The notes: generated by a model from the letters alone, not told the origin. DNA of 41,003 nt from Pseudobdellovibrionaceae bacterium (GCA_013359135.1 JABWCN010000039.1:1-41003), one strand, 5' to 3'. Positions 1-8,432 are shown, numbered from the stretch's first letter. Numbers and translations are program-made.

Positions 1-357
1 GCCGCCAAAAATATGGATATAATCAAAATTAGCTTTTTTATTGGAAGTTCCACCATCTTCGAATTCAGAACCCAGATAAGCATCTAGAATATCAATCATT
101 TTATTATTATTTACTGCTGAATTGGGGTCTGAAAAAATCACTTCTAAAAAGGAACGAATATAAAATCTAGACCCAACAGTTTGGACACCTTCCTGCCCTA
201 AAGATTTTGGAGACTCAGAAGGAAGATCTGGATGATTTATTGGTAAAGGAGGTAAACTCTCTGACTCAAAGGAAACTGCAAAACCATCATTAACTACACA
301 ACCACTATAAACATAAAGTGATAAAATACCTATAACAAGAACTAAAAATCTCCTCAT
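1..357 (-). CDS. Putative lipoprotein, partial (C-terminus beyond window)
   Basis: The reading frame starts at 357 and stays open to the left edge, giving 119 residues. The N-terminus has two Arg, a hydrophobic stretch and a lipobox-like YSGC ending at Cys20, so I infer a lipid-anchored envelope protein. The rest is acidic, with a Pro/Ser-rich linker (residues 35-55) and no motif I recognise. Its ATG overlaps the stop of the DUF1501-like gene upstream (ATGA at 354-357), so translation is probably coupled and it is the third gene of that operon. Function unknown; I am fairly sure it is a real gene because of the signal peptide and the overlap. Confidence 0.75.
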   Translation of the reverse strand, partial: MRRFLVLVIGILSLYVYSGCVVNDGFAVSFESESLPPLPINHPDLPSESPKSLGQEGVQTVGSRFYIRSFLEVIFSDPNSAVNNNKMIDILDAYLGSEFEDGGTSNKKANFDYIHIFGG

Positions 358-2180
358 ACTTCCTCCTGTGACAGAATATTTTTCTGACTAACAGGCGTGA
401 GAATGCTTCCCTTCAACGACCATACACGATTATTAAACGGCCATGGATTTGGTTCCAATCTTAAAAGATGAGCTATTGAAGCTGTTACATGCTTCAACAT
501 TACAGTTTCTTTTTCGGAACCAAACCTGACAGGTGCAGCAGCTCCCCAGGTCCCAAAACTACTTCCTGAGGTCACATTATCCGTTCCTCTTGGCCCGGCA
601 TTTTTTACTAAAATATTCCCAGTTACAACAGGTCCATTTCCTGAAAAGGCTCCAGAAATCACTGAAGTATGATGTGCCCAGTATCCATGGTCTGAACCTG
701 TGCCATCTCTTCTTGGGCTACGATTAAAATCAGAAGTGAGATGAATGACTGTTTCATCAAATAAATTTTTTCCATCAACTGTTGAGGCTTTTAAAACATC
801 TACGAGTTCAAGTAACCCTGCTGATAAACCTCTATAAGTTAAAACCTGACACATCAGACTAGCGTATGCACCACCATAATGCTCATCACTATTGTAAATA
901 CCATAGCTTTTAACTGGACTTGGCAATGTTGAAAAAGCCGTGTTATCTGCTCCTCCATTATACATATTAATATTATTAAAGTTTAAATTTTGTAAAGAAT
1001 TTCCAGCAATATTAGTCATTATACTTTGAGTACTACCTCTAGTTAAACAATACTCAATCAAAGCAAAATGGCTCCACAAGTTAGCTAGAGTAATTGGATG
1101 TGTTCCATCAAAAGCCTGAGTGAATGGAACTCTAAAATCAATTCCTTGCTCTGGGATATAGTTACTTGTAACGCCAGATAAACCACCAGAGAATCGAAAT
1201 AAAGAAGGATTAGCCACAGAGGGAGTCAACAGAACCTTGTCTGTTATTCCTGGAATTCCTGAGGGATAGAGAATAGAAGGATTAACTGAATTTTCTATAA
1301 TTGTTTTATATTTACTAGCTAAAGTATTCCAAATAGAACTTAAATCTTCTGCTGCTGCATTAACTACTGATTCTGCATTTGCTAAATTCTTTTTTAAATT
1401 TTCAGAATAATTACCATCACCTTGTCTAATTTTTTTAATTGCATTTGTTGCTTTTTCAATGACTTGTTGATATTGCGCTTTTTTTACTAATGGTGCTTTA
1501 CTTGCTACAGAAGTAAAATCGAAGGACTTACGAATATCTGATATACTATTAAACGACATATTTCCAATAGATACTGGTGTGGCTCCAATTCCATTTTTAG
1601 ATCTAAACCAGTTAGCACTACGATGAACAACAGCAGCCATCAAACTTGCACTTTGATCAGCAACAGCTCCACCAATACTTACACCTTGTGGTTCTGGATA
1701 GGTGACTCGGAGTCTATTAAACTCATGGCCGTCAATTCCTGAAGAAAATCCTCTAATCACTGCCATATGATCTAACAGTTCACTCATCGGTCTTCTTCCT
1801 CCACCTTTTTTGCTAACGTCAAATTGCCAAAGCCATGGAGCTTGAACTCCTTTGTAAGAAAAAGTCTTATATTCAAGTGCTGTAACGTTATTAGAACTAT
1901 CTGTTGTAAATGCTGTCCCCATGAAGGGATTTCTAACAAATCTATTTGCTAAATCATCAGCACTTAAAGCAAGAATCGCATCGAAACTAGTTCGATTCCA
2001 GCCATTATCAAGATGAAGTTGCACATAGTTTCTGGGTTTATCCGATGAAAGGGTCTCTGCGAGTGCCTGATTTACTAATCCCTCCACTGTCATCATCATC
2101 AGCTGTTCCAAAAAACCAACGGTTGGCAAGGTTAGCAAAGAGTTCTTTAAAAACTTTCTACGATCAAATTGTGAACTCAT
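354..2180 (-). CDS. Tat-exported DUF1501-like protein
   Basis: 608 residues. The N-terminus carries a twin-arginine-type signal (RRKFLKNSLL, residues 7-16), so export in folded form is likely. Near the C-terminus, residues 483-499 (S-D-F-N-R-S-P ... G-S-D-H-G) match the SEFGRTP...GTDHG signature of the DUF1501 family, which has a sulfatase/alkaline-phosphatase-like fold; H498 is the conserved His. In Planctomycetes and Myxococcota, DUF1501 or DUF1552 proteins are typically paired with secreted cytochrome-like DUF1549/1585/1588 proteins, and here the gene directly upstream encodes such a CXXCH protein (ATGA overlap at 2177-2180). Substrate and reaction are unknown in the family. The pairing suggests a periplasmic or cell-surface oxidative or hydrolytic complex, which is inference. 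Confidence 0.72.
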   Translation of the reverse strand: MSSQFDRRKFLKNSLLTLPTVGFLEQLMMMTVEGLVNQALAETLSSDKPRNYVQLHLDNGWNRTSFDAILALSADDLANRFVRNPFMGTAFTTDSSNNVTALEYKTFSYKGVQAPWLWQFDVSKKGGGRRPMSELLDHMAVIRGFSSGIDGHEFNRLRVTYPEPQGVSIGGAVADQSASLMAAVVHRSANWFRSKNGIGATPVSIGNMSFNSISDIRKSFDFTSVASKAPLVKKAQYQQVIEKATNAIKKIRQGDGNYSENLKKNLANAESVVNAAAEDLSSIWNTLASKYKTIIENSVNPSILYPSGIPGITDKVLLTPSVANPSLFRFSGGLSGVTSNYIPEQGIDFRVPFTQAFDGTHPITLANLWSHFALIEYCLTRGSTQSIMTNIAGNSLQNLNFNNINMYNGGADNTAFSTLPSPVKSYGIYNSDEHYGGAYASLMCQVLTYRGLSAGLLELVDVLKASTVDGKNLFDETVIHLTSDFNRSPRRDGTGSDHGYWAHHTSVISGAFSGNGPVVTGNILVKNAGPRGTDNVTSGSSFGTWGAAAPVRFGSEKETVMLKHVTASIAHLLRLEPNPWPFNNRVWSLKGSILTPVSQKNILSQEEV

Positions 2181-3937
2181 TGTGACTCTCCTGGAGAAGA
2201 AATATGTTTAACTCTCTCTGAGAAATATTTAGACTTAATGATTTGCTTTATTGTTGTTGAAATTTTTTGATGGGATTTTAAATCTTTTCCAAGACTTATT
2301 ACAAAATTCCTCTTTTCCCAATCGTCAGGAGTCATTGAGCTATTAATATTAGCATTGGCAGAATCACCTACATCATGAAGAGACACATCAATATTTGTTA
2401 AGTTCTTAAATTGCTTTTTAACAGCGCAAGTATATACATCATCAAGTTCAGATATTTTTTTTCCCAGCTCTTTCAGAGATGTAATTTGGATATCAATTAA
2501 TCTACCGTCATAACTACGATAAAATAATCGTCCAAGTGGAGGTAATCTATGAAATGCTGGTCCTGTCATCGCAATATTTCTCCAAGGAGTATTTGATGTA
2601 GCATTTAAAGTAGAGTCAACTGGCCACTGAAACATTCTAATTGTGGCGCCTGGTGCATTGTTATCATTTGTAAAGCTAGGTGTATGCCATGAAATATTTC
2701 TCGCAACTCCTGCTAATTGGTCCATAGTTGCATGACAAGCAGTACAGTTAGAAGCTAATCTAAATGGACCAGCTTTAGCTAAATCAGCCTCAGACATATT
2801 GCTGGAATTTAAGACTAGTGGACGAGCGTCAGTCTCTCTGACTACTGGTAAACTTCTACAAAGAAAATCTGAAAATAAACTTTGTACCCAACGACGTGGC
2901 ATATTCACAGCACCATCTGCCTTAAAATTGTAACTCCAACCAAAATTCAACATCATATACTCTTGTGTAGAAAAAACGCCTCCACCTTCCCCCTCTGGAT
3001 CAGAAAACTGAGTATCCAAAGTTCTCCTCAAGTCAATAGGAGCTAAATTAATTCCCTCAGTCTTAAAGTGGGCATCTTTCGCAGCCATCGAAGGAAATCT
3101 AAGAGAATAATTAGAATCATAAACAATACCAGTCAGAGTGCCAATTTTGATACGATTTGTTTCTATGGCATAACTACTTTCCGTTCCAGCTTTCAAATTA
3201 TTGTCAACACCAAATGAGTTTGTTGCTGCATTCAAATCAATAACATTAAACTGCACAACAGTTGGAGACTGAAGATTGACTAAAAGATCAGGAAAAGTAA
3301 TTGAGTTGATAAAACCAGCTGTTTTATATAAAGTTGCATTGTAGTTAGCTCCACCAGGACTAATATTCATAAAGCCCCTAGCTAATCGTGCACTATATTG
3401 GATAAACTTAGAAGAACTTGATAGCTCGCGTTCTGCTCGAGGGATTCGACTTAAGGTAAAAACTTCTGAAAACTTTCGCTGTGGATTTAAAATAGATTCT
3501 GTTAGAATGATTGAGGGAATACTCGCATCTAAAACATCTGTTAGAGCATCACAATACTGACCTGCATCGGGTAAACTCGTGCAATAATCTTGAGAACCAA
3601 TATACAATTTTTGTAATCGATAGAGATGATTTAAAGCATTGATACCATCAGTTTTCTTTACAGAGTCAGTACTATCTACTAAACCATTATTTTTTAGCTG
3701 AATTTGATCCATCAACTCTTCGCAGGCTTGGATTCCTTTTATTTGACCACTTTTAACTTTAGCAAGAATTGGGTGAGATAATGGAGGTCTAACACCAGTC
3801 AAATGAGCAAAACATTTGTACATCAAGGCTTCATCTGAAAGAGGTTCTGAAACTGAAAGCAACTGAGCTTGCAAAAAATTAAACATTACAAACTGTAAGA
3901 ATAAAATTTTGAATGAAAAACCATAAAGAGTGTACAT
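2177..3937 (-). CDS. Secreted single-haem (CXXCH) protein, DUF1585/DUF1588-like
   Basis: 586 residues with a hydrophobic N-terminus resembling a Sec signal peptide ending near AQ (residues 24-25). There is one c-type haem motif, CTACH, at residues 398-402, followed by M-D-Q-L. This resembles the CxxCHxxMDPxG signature of DUF1588-type proteins found beside DUF1501/DUF1552 partners. An N-terminal segment with C42 and LTGVRPP resembles the start of such proteins. It is the first gene of a three-gene operon; a good Shine-Dalgarno (GAGGTGGT) lies just before the ATG. The haem assignment is family-based; the pairing with the next gene strengthens it. The precise Pfam family is uncertain. Confidence 0.68.
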   Translation of the reverse strand: MYTLYGFSFKILFLQFVMFNFLQAQLLSVSEPLSDEALMYKCFAHLTGVRPPLSHPILAKVKSGQIKGIQACEELMDQIQLKNNGLVDSTDSVKKTDGINALNHLYRLQKLYIGSQDYCTSLPDAGQYCDALTDVLDASIPSIILTESILNPQRKFSEVFTLSRIPRAERELSSSSKFIQYSARLARGFMNISPGGANYNATLYKTAGFINSITFPDLLVNLQSPTVVQFNVIDLNAATNSFGVDNNLKAGTESSYAIETNRIKIGTLTGIVYDSNYSLRFPSMAAKDAHFKTEGINLAPIDLRRTLDTQFSDPEGEGGGVFSTQEYMMLNFGWSYNFKADGAVNMPRRWVQSLFSDFLCRSLPVVRETDARPLVLNSSNMSEADLAKAGPFRLASNCTACHATMDQLAGVARNISWHTPSFTNDNNAPGATIRMFQWPVDSTLNATSNTPWRNIAMTGPAFHRLPPLGRLFYRSYDGRLIDIQITSLKELGKKISELDDVYTCAVKKQFKNLTNIDVSLHDVGDSANANINSSMTPDDWEKRNFVISLGKDLKSHQKISTTIKQIIKSKYFSERVKHISSPGESQ

Positions 3938-4123
3938 ACCACCTCAAATACAATAATTCATCGGATAAAGGTCCTGAGGACTAAAGAGATGCAGAAAAAA
4001 TTCAACAGTTTTGAAAAATCTCAAAATGAGACTAGATCTTCTTACATAAGAACTTTTGGTCGATGGAGTTATTAATATAGCTTTATAAAATAATTCCATT
4101 TTGAAGCTATTCTTAATTTGATT
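3938..4123. other. Intergenic region with small inverted repeats
   Basis: 186 bp between two leftward transcription units. It holds three small dyads: GTCCT-G-AGGAC at 3971-3981, TCTCA-AAA-TGAGA at 4019-4031, and a longer one at 4063-4099 listed separately. The region should contain the promoter of the haem-protein operon, but I see no convincing -35/-10 pair. Confidence 0.4.
4063..4099 (-). terminator. Possible terminator or processing hairpin
   Basis: Arms 4063-4073 and 4089-4099 are 11 bp long with a single non-pair, around a 15-nt AT-rich loop. The site lies 25 bp beyond the stop of the leftward propeller gene. No U-tract follows on the transcribed strand, so intrinsic termination is not proven. 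It could equally be a processing or regulatory dyad. Confidence 0.3.
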
Positions 4124-5017
4124 CTATTTATAAAAATCATCCATCTCAAAATAGAAAAGTTCACTGAACCTATGAGGATTATCTGTATCAATGCAAAAAT
4201 ACATCCGATCACCCAAAATAGCCATTCCTTCGGCTTTTTCTCCATCTAAAATTTTATACATTCGAAGCACATTTAAATTTTCAATATCAAATAAACCTAC
4301 AAAACTAGCAAGTACTTGTCCATCATCAAAAGAATTAGTAGTCTTTTCCACAGTAGCTAAAAAATAAATCTCCTTTTGATTTTTTAATAAAGCTTCCGTC
4401 CAGTGAATTTGATAGCCTTCAAACTCACCAATAAATACATCGGTGATAGTATTAATACTTAACTCAATTTTTTTTGATATAACAGCAGAAGAGTTCTTAT
4501 TCATTTGAAAATTTAATTTATTCTCAAAGTCGCTCAGGCTTATTAATGAACTGGATGAGTGTTCATTACCTCTATTCAACAAATAAAGCTGCTGCTCTTT
4601 AAAAAAATGTCCTTCTATATTAAAATTTGTGGGCTTATTAAGCACAGTTGTAGACATTATCTGAGCTTCAAATACAGCAGAAAGTATAAGACTTGGCATA
4701 TCTAAAAAATATAACTTATTTCTTAATTCACCTGAGAATGAACCTAATAAGAAAAAATACTCTTTATTCCATCTTTTAAACAAACTTATACTTTCAAAAT
4801 CGGGTTTAACTTTTTTTTTCTGTTTGTACTCCATGCTTTCAAGATGGACTTGTAAGTTTTGATCAAAGCAATATTCTTTTACAGAATCTAAATTTATTTC
4901 GTACAATTTGTAATTTTCATCTGAAACCCCCCAAAGTTTTTGGTCATAATTAACTAAACCGCTCAATGAGGGAGTTGGAAAAATAATATATACCTTATAA
5001 ATGGGTAGTGACTTCAT
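4124..5017 (-). CDS. Probable beta-propeller protein, DUF6929-like
   Basis: 297 residues, no signal peptide. I do not recognise it with certainty. Segments recur that look like propeller blades: KPDFESI (71-77) followed by LLGSFSG (90-96), NIEG (133-136) then NRGN (148-151), and EGMA ... DRMYFC (about 263-275). In DUF6929/SdiA-regulated or phytase-like esterase propellers, E-G and R-G-N motifs of this kind sit at equivalent places, so that relation is possible. It starts 4 nt after the stop of the LysR-type gene and so is very likely co-transcribed with it; it may be that regulator's target. Binding partner and activity are unknown. Confidence 0.55.
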   Translation of the reverse strand: MKSLPIYKVYIIFPTPSLSGLVNYDQKLWGVSDENYKLYEINLDSVKEYCFDQNLQVHLESMEYKQKKKVKPDFESISLFKRWNKEYFFLLGSFSGELRNKLYFLDMPSLILSAVFEAQIMSTTVLNKPTNFNIEGHFFKEQQLYLLNRGNEHSSSSLISLSDFENKLNFQMNKNSSAVISKKIELSINTITDVFIGEFEGYQIHWTEALLKNQKEIYFLATVEKTTNSFDDGQVLASFVGLFDIENLNVLRMYKILDGEKAEGMAILGDRMYFCIDTDNPHRFSELFYFEMDDFYK

Positions 5018-5021
5018 AACT

Positions 5022-5885
5022 TCACACTTTTTTTGTCTTCATCAAAAGAATGACAAAATGCTTTATCCATTGCTGGTACTGCTCTTCATTGCTCCAATAT
5101 ATATTTAACTTATGAAGCCAATAGCCTTTCTTAGGACCATACTTTAAAACCAATCCCTCTTGCATAGAGTCTAACATGTAAGAGATTGGTAAAAAAGCAA
5201 CCCCATATCCATTGATAACAGAAAAAATAAGAGAAGAGATAAAATCACTTTCCATTTGAATATCAAATTTTTCATCAACAACTTGTTTTAAATAAAGATC
5301 AGTTTCATCTCTAAGAGAAAAACTTTTTGAAGGCATTATCAAATTTTTTTCTTTGGCTTTATGCACTTGAGATTGAAATAAATTTACTGGAATTTTTATA
5401 GTTTTATATAGACTTAAAAGCCCTTTTGAACTTGAAGATAAACTTTTGTTTGTTATATACAAACTAATATCTGAAGAATTTCCTCCATCTTCTAAATTAA
5501 AATCCATCTTTGAAATTAACTTTATTTTTAACTTCATTTTAAGAATTGTATTAACTTTTTGAGAAGTTTCTAAAATTAATGATGAATCGACTTCAGGACT
5601 TATTCCTATAGTAAAATTTTTAGTAACTTCTTTTTTATCAAAACCATAAAATAATTCCTGAGTTGACTGGAAAACACGAGAACAGTGCAAATAGACTTTT
5701 TGTCCCCTTTCTGTGAGAGCAATACTTCTTCCTTTTTTTTCAAAAAGTCTAAAACCAAGATTATCTTCCAGAGTTTTTATTTGAATACTTAAAGATGGTT
5801 GTGAAATAGTTAAATGTTTCGCAGCTTTAGAAATACTTCCAAATTTGGCGACTTCATAAAAATAGAATAAATGATTATAGTTCAT
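5022..5885 (-). CDS. LysR-type transcriptional regulator (NhaR-like)
   Basis: 288 residues from the ATG at 5885. The N-terminal winged helix-turn-helix is clear: NYNHLFYFYEVAKFGSIS, then the recognition helix around SQPSLSIQIKTLEDNLG and the wing F-x-R-x-G-R-x-x-x-L-T-E-x-G, all typical of the LysR family and closest in wording to NhaR. The remainder is the alpha/beta effector-binding domain. An upstream in-frame ATG at 5924 exists, but it lies only 8 bp from a palindrome (5933-5953) and adds residues not seen in the family, so I prefer 5885. The inducer is unknown. It leads a two-gene operon and, like most of the family, may autoregulate. Confidence 0.85.
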   Translation of the reverse strand: MNYNHLFYFYEVAKFGSISKAAKHLTISQPSLSIQIKTLEDNLGFRLFEKKGRSIALTERGQKVYLHCSRVFQSTQELFYGFDKKEVTKNFTIGISPEVDSSLILETSQKVNTILKMKLKIKLISKMDFNLEDGGNSSDISLYITNKSLSSSSKGLLSLYKTIKIPVNLFQSQVHKAKEKNLIMPSKSFSLRDETDLYLKQVVDEKFDIQMESDFISSLIFSVINGYGVAFLPISYMLDSMQEGLVLKYGPKKGYWLHKLNIYWSNEEQYQQWIKHFVILLMKTKKV

Positions 5886-5932
5886 ACTTATAGCTAACAT
5901 AACAAAATTTAAACTCAAGTACATATAACTTT

Positions 5933-5953
5933 TTTAAATATAAAGTATTTAAA
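5933..5953. promoter_or_regulatory. Dyad upstream of the LysR-type gene (candidate operator)
   Basis: TTTAAATA and TATTTAAA form perfect 8-bp arms around a 5-bp spacer, 47 bp upstream of the preferred LysR start and in the divergent region shared with the hpf-like gene. LysR regulators commonly bind interrupted dyads here. However, the classic T-N11-A is not at the centre, and AT-rich palindromes occur by chance. Confidence 0.35.
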
Positions 5954-6013
5954 TTATATATTTTATTTATGCATTCAGCTGTTTCATAATGAGACCAAGG
6001 AAAAGGAGGAATC

Positions 6014-6361
6014 ATGAACATCAACATTCACTTTAACAATATCGGAAAATCTGAGGCAGTTAGTGACTTTATATGGGAGAGATTAGATACTACTTTTAAT
6101 AAATTCCACGTCGAAAATCCAGAGGTCGAGGTTTTTTTAAACATAATCAGAGCTCGTACCGATTTTAGACAACCTTTGTTCAGTTGTGAAATTTTAGTCA
6201 GAACTGAATTTAATAAAACTGTAAGTAAAATTATCAAAAAAGAAGAAGATTTATACAAAGCCATTCAAGGCTGCGTCAAGGCCATGGGTGGAGCTATAGC
6301 TAAGCATTCTACAATTAAAAATGATCATCATAGATTTGAAAGGAGAAGTTTAAGTTATTAA
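6014..6361 (+). CDS. hpf: Ribosome hibernation promoting factor, HPF/RaiA family
   Basis: 115 residues, matching the short HPF/RaiA (former sigma-54 modulation protein) length and pattern. The N-terminal strand (MNINIHFNNIGKSEAVSDF), helix with W-E-R-L-D, second strand pair with an acidic E-V-E-V-F-L and the second helix (EEDLYKAIQGCVKAMG) follow the beta-alpha-beta-beta-beta-alpha order of the family. These proteins bind the small subunit in the decoding and mRNA channel and inactivate ribosomes in stationary or stressed cells. There is a strong Shine-Dalgarno, AAAAGGAGG, a few bases before the ATG. It is transcribed alone and divergently from the LysR-type gene. There is no long C-terminal dimerisation domain. 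Confidence 0.85.
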   Translation: MNINIHFNNIGKSEAVSDFIWERLDTTFNKFHVENPEVEVFLNIIRARTDFRQPLFSCEILVRTEFNKTVSKIIKKEEDLYKAIQGCVKAMGGAIAKHSTIKNDHHRFERRSLSY

Positions 6362-6432
6362 ATGTAAACGAGTAATTTGTACTAAAAATTATATGATCAA
6401 ATAAATTTTGAAAAAAATTTTACTAAATTTTT

Positions 6433-6510
6433 CGTAGCACCTGCCGAAATATCTTAAGAAGTGAAATCTATTTAATAGATCACTGATAAACAATTTACGG
6501 AGGTGCTATG
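6433..6510 (+). promoter_or_regulatory. Structured 5' leader sequestering ribosome binding site and start codon
   Basis: CGTAGCACCTGCCG (6433-6446) pairs with CGGAGGTGCTATG (6498-6510): 13 base pairs, one G-U, one bulged G. The 3' arm contains the whole Shine-Dalgarno (GGAGGTG) and the AUG of the 97-residue gene. The 51-nt loop carries a second hairpin, ATCTAT-TTA-ATAGAT (6466-6480), extended by AGTG/CACT (6460-6463 with 6481-6484). The layout suggests an off-state mRNA structure relieved by a ligand, protein or temperature. The regulatory role is inference; the complementarity is directly visible. Confidence 0.5.
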
Positions 6511-6801
6511 TCTCAATATGATGCTAACGAAATCTTTGATTTCCTAAGTCAAACCCCAGAAAAAGGCCTCAGGCAATTAATGCTAGACCCAAAGAAGTTT
6601 ACTGAAGTCCATTTCAACATGTTATTAAAAATTATAAGAACTACTAAAAAAGACAGCTTCGTTGATTTTTATAATAAAAATGAGTTTCCTAAAATTAAAT
6701 TTAACCCCAATGAAGTAGCCCTAAAGGAAGGTTTTTGGCAGGCTTGTTCACAAACTCTAGCGGCCAAAGGAATTATCTCACCAGTAGTTAAAGCTGCCTA
6801 A
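6508..6801 (+). CDS. Conserved-looking 97-residue protein of unknown function
   Basis: A small soluble protein with no signal peptide or membrane segment. It looks mainly helical, with a central basic patch (KIIRTTKKD). I do not recognise the family. The start is well supported by GGAGGTG five bases before the ATG, and that site is buried in a predicted stem (see the leader). It is followed after 2 nt by the RlmM-like gene, which has no ribosome binding site of its own, so the two are probably translated in series. A role linked to rRNA modification, or in controlling its own leader, is possible but unproven. Confidence 0.7.
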   Translation: MSQYDANEIFDFLSQTPEKGLRQLMLDPKKFTEVHFNMLLKIIRTTKKDSFVDFYNKNEFPKIKFNPNEVALKEGFWQACSQTLAAKGIISPVVKAA

Positions 6802-6803
6802 TT

Positions 6804-7697
6804 ATGTACGCCTATCTAGCTTTTACAGATCTTCATAAAAATTTGGAAGCTGATCTCAAAACATGGGATTTGAAATTAGATAGGCTTTATCTAAAAAAGG
6901 AACTTGTTCCAACTTATTGGTCTCAGGTTACTTCTGAAGTTGAAGTGATTCCAATTGAATCAATAAAAAAAGCTGCCGAAAAATTAAAATCAATGAATTC
7001 ACTTTGGTGTCCTATTCCAACATGCGAGTATAGACGAGTTGAACTTATTCAGGAGCAAGTCACTAAAATTTATGAATTTGAGTTTCAATTTCTTGAACCT
7101 TTAAAAGAAAAAAAATGGAAATTCTGGAGCCTAGTTTCTAAAAATCAATTGTTATACTCCTTGGACTCAACAGCATTACCTCTAAATTCTATACAATTTA
7201 AAGAAGATAAAGACTCTCCTCCAAATAGAGCTTACAGAAAGCTTTGGGAGCTTTTCACAGTCCATGGAATAAGACCAAAAGCAACCTCAACTGCCCTGGA
7301 TTTAGGGGCATCTCCTGGAGGTTGGACTTGGGTTCTAAGTCAAATATGTAAAAATGTCACAAGTATTGATAAAGCTCTTCTAGACTTCAAGATTCAATCC
7401 AGAGATAATGTTAAGTTTATCAAAGGTGATGCATTTAACCTTGATCTAAAAAAAGTTCAACCCCATGATTGGCTCTTCTGTGATGTCATTTGCTACCCAG
7501 ACAAGATACTAGAAAATATAAAACTATGGATGAAAATTAAACTAGCAGAGAACTTTGTAGTAACTATTAAGTTCAAAGAGAGACCAAACAAGGAAATTGT
7601 TTATGAGCTTGAATCTATCTCTCAATCAAAACTGATTCACTTAAACCATAACAAAAATGAGCTCACCTGGTATTTAATAACTAACCCAGAAAAGTAA
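6804..7697 (+). CDS. rlmM: FtsJ/RlmM-like rRNA 2'-O-ribose methyltransferase
   Basis: 297 residues. The C-terminal Rossmann domain has the SAM-binding motif DLGASPGGW (166-174) and an acidic motif DWLFCD (222-227). Residues K146, D227, K256 and E286 can supply the K-D-K-E tetrad of RrmJ/RlmM 2'-O-methyltransferases. The DWLxCD...P...LW order matches RlmM, which methylates C2498 of 23S rRNA in E. coli. The N-terminal part (about 150 residues) is shorter than in E. coli RlmM, so the RNA-binding region may be reduced or divergent. Middle gene of a three-gene unit, 2 nt after the 97-residue gene and 3 nt before the PilZ gene. Target nucleotide is inferred from family only. Confidence 0.75.
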   Translation: MYAYLAFTDLHKNLEADLKTWDLKLDRLYLKKELVPTYWSQVTSEVEVIPIESIKKAAEKLKSMNSLWCPIPTCEYRRVELIQEQVTKIYEFEFQFLEPLKEKKWKFWSLVSKNQLLYSLDSTALPLNSIQFKEDKDSPPNRAYRKLWELFTVHGIRPKATSTALDLGASPGGWTWVLSQICKNVTSIDKALLDFKIQSRDNVKFIKGDAFNLDLKKVQPHDWLFCDVICYPDKILENIKLWMKIKLAENFVVTIKFKERPNKEIVYELESISQSKLIHLNHNKNELTWYLITNPEK

Positions 7698-7700
7698 GTC

Positions 7701-8432
7701 ATGGATAGAAAAAAAGAAATTTCTAAACTCTCTGAAAGTGAAAAAAACAGAATTCTAAGTGAGTTTATTAAAAATCAAATTACTTTTAGAGTTAATTTTT
7801 ATGATAAAAGCCATCTGCCGGAAACTCACAGTATTTTTGATGTTAAACCCCTTTTCAACTCTTTTGATAAGAAAATATATTTGAAACAAGATGATTTTTC
7901 TTTAGAAATAAAAGTTTCTACTGAGGTTATGGTTCAATTTCACTGGAACAACGAACTTTATTTATTTAAAACTCTTTTAATGAGAGATACGACTTCCCTT
8001 TACTTTGACACACAATTTGATCTGCATCACATTCAAAGAAGAGACAACTTTAGGATGTCATACCCAGAATCTATTCAAAGTTCTGTAGATATTTTTTTTA
8101 TTGAAAATGATAAAAAATTTATTTTTAAGGGAAAAATTGTAGATCTAAGCTTAACTGGCTTAAAAGCCATTTTTAATGAACCTTTAGAGGATCACTTAAA
8201 AATAGCAAGAACAACTAATATTAAGCTCTCCGTATTCAGCATGAATAAAAGAGAATTTCAAGCTGAATTAGTTCATAAAGAAAGAGTAACGAGTAACAAA
8301 TTTTCAGTTAACGAAGAAAAATTTCAATATGGTTTTAAATTTATAAATATATCTTTAGAACAAGAGAAAAGTATTCTTTCCTGTAATATGGAGCTCTATA
8401 GAAACTTTTTATCTAAAGTTTCAACAAACTAA
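7701..8432 (+). CDS. PilZ-domain protein (candidate c-di-GMP receptor)
   Basis: 243 residues in a YcgR-like order: an N-terminal beta-rich domain (about 25-110), then a PilZ domain. Both c-di-GMP binding motifs are present: R-x-x-x-R at R114-R118 within RRDNFR, and D-x-S-x-x-G at D148, S150 and G153. Such proteins couple c-di-GMP to flagellar, pilus or surface behaviour. It follows the RlmM-like gene by 3 nt and ends convergently with the lipoprotein gene, the two stop codons overlapping by 4 bp. The partner is unknown; motA-motB elsewhere in the window is one possible effector for a YcgR-like protein, which is inference. Confidence 0.82.
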   Translation: MDRKKEISKLSESEKNRILSEFIKNQITFRVNFYDKSHLPETHSIFDVKPLFNSFDKKIYLKQDDFSLEIKVSTEVMVQFHWNNELYLFKTLLMRDTTSLYFDTQFDLHHIQRRDNFRMSYPESIQSSVDIFFIENDKKFIFKGKIVDLSLTGLKAIFNEPLEDHLKIARTTNIKLSVFSMNKREFQAELVHKERVTSNKFSVNEEKFQYGFKFINISLEQEKSILSCNMELYRNFLSKVSTN

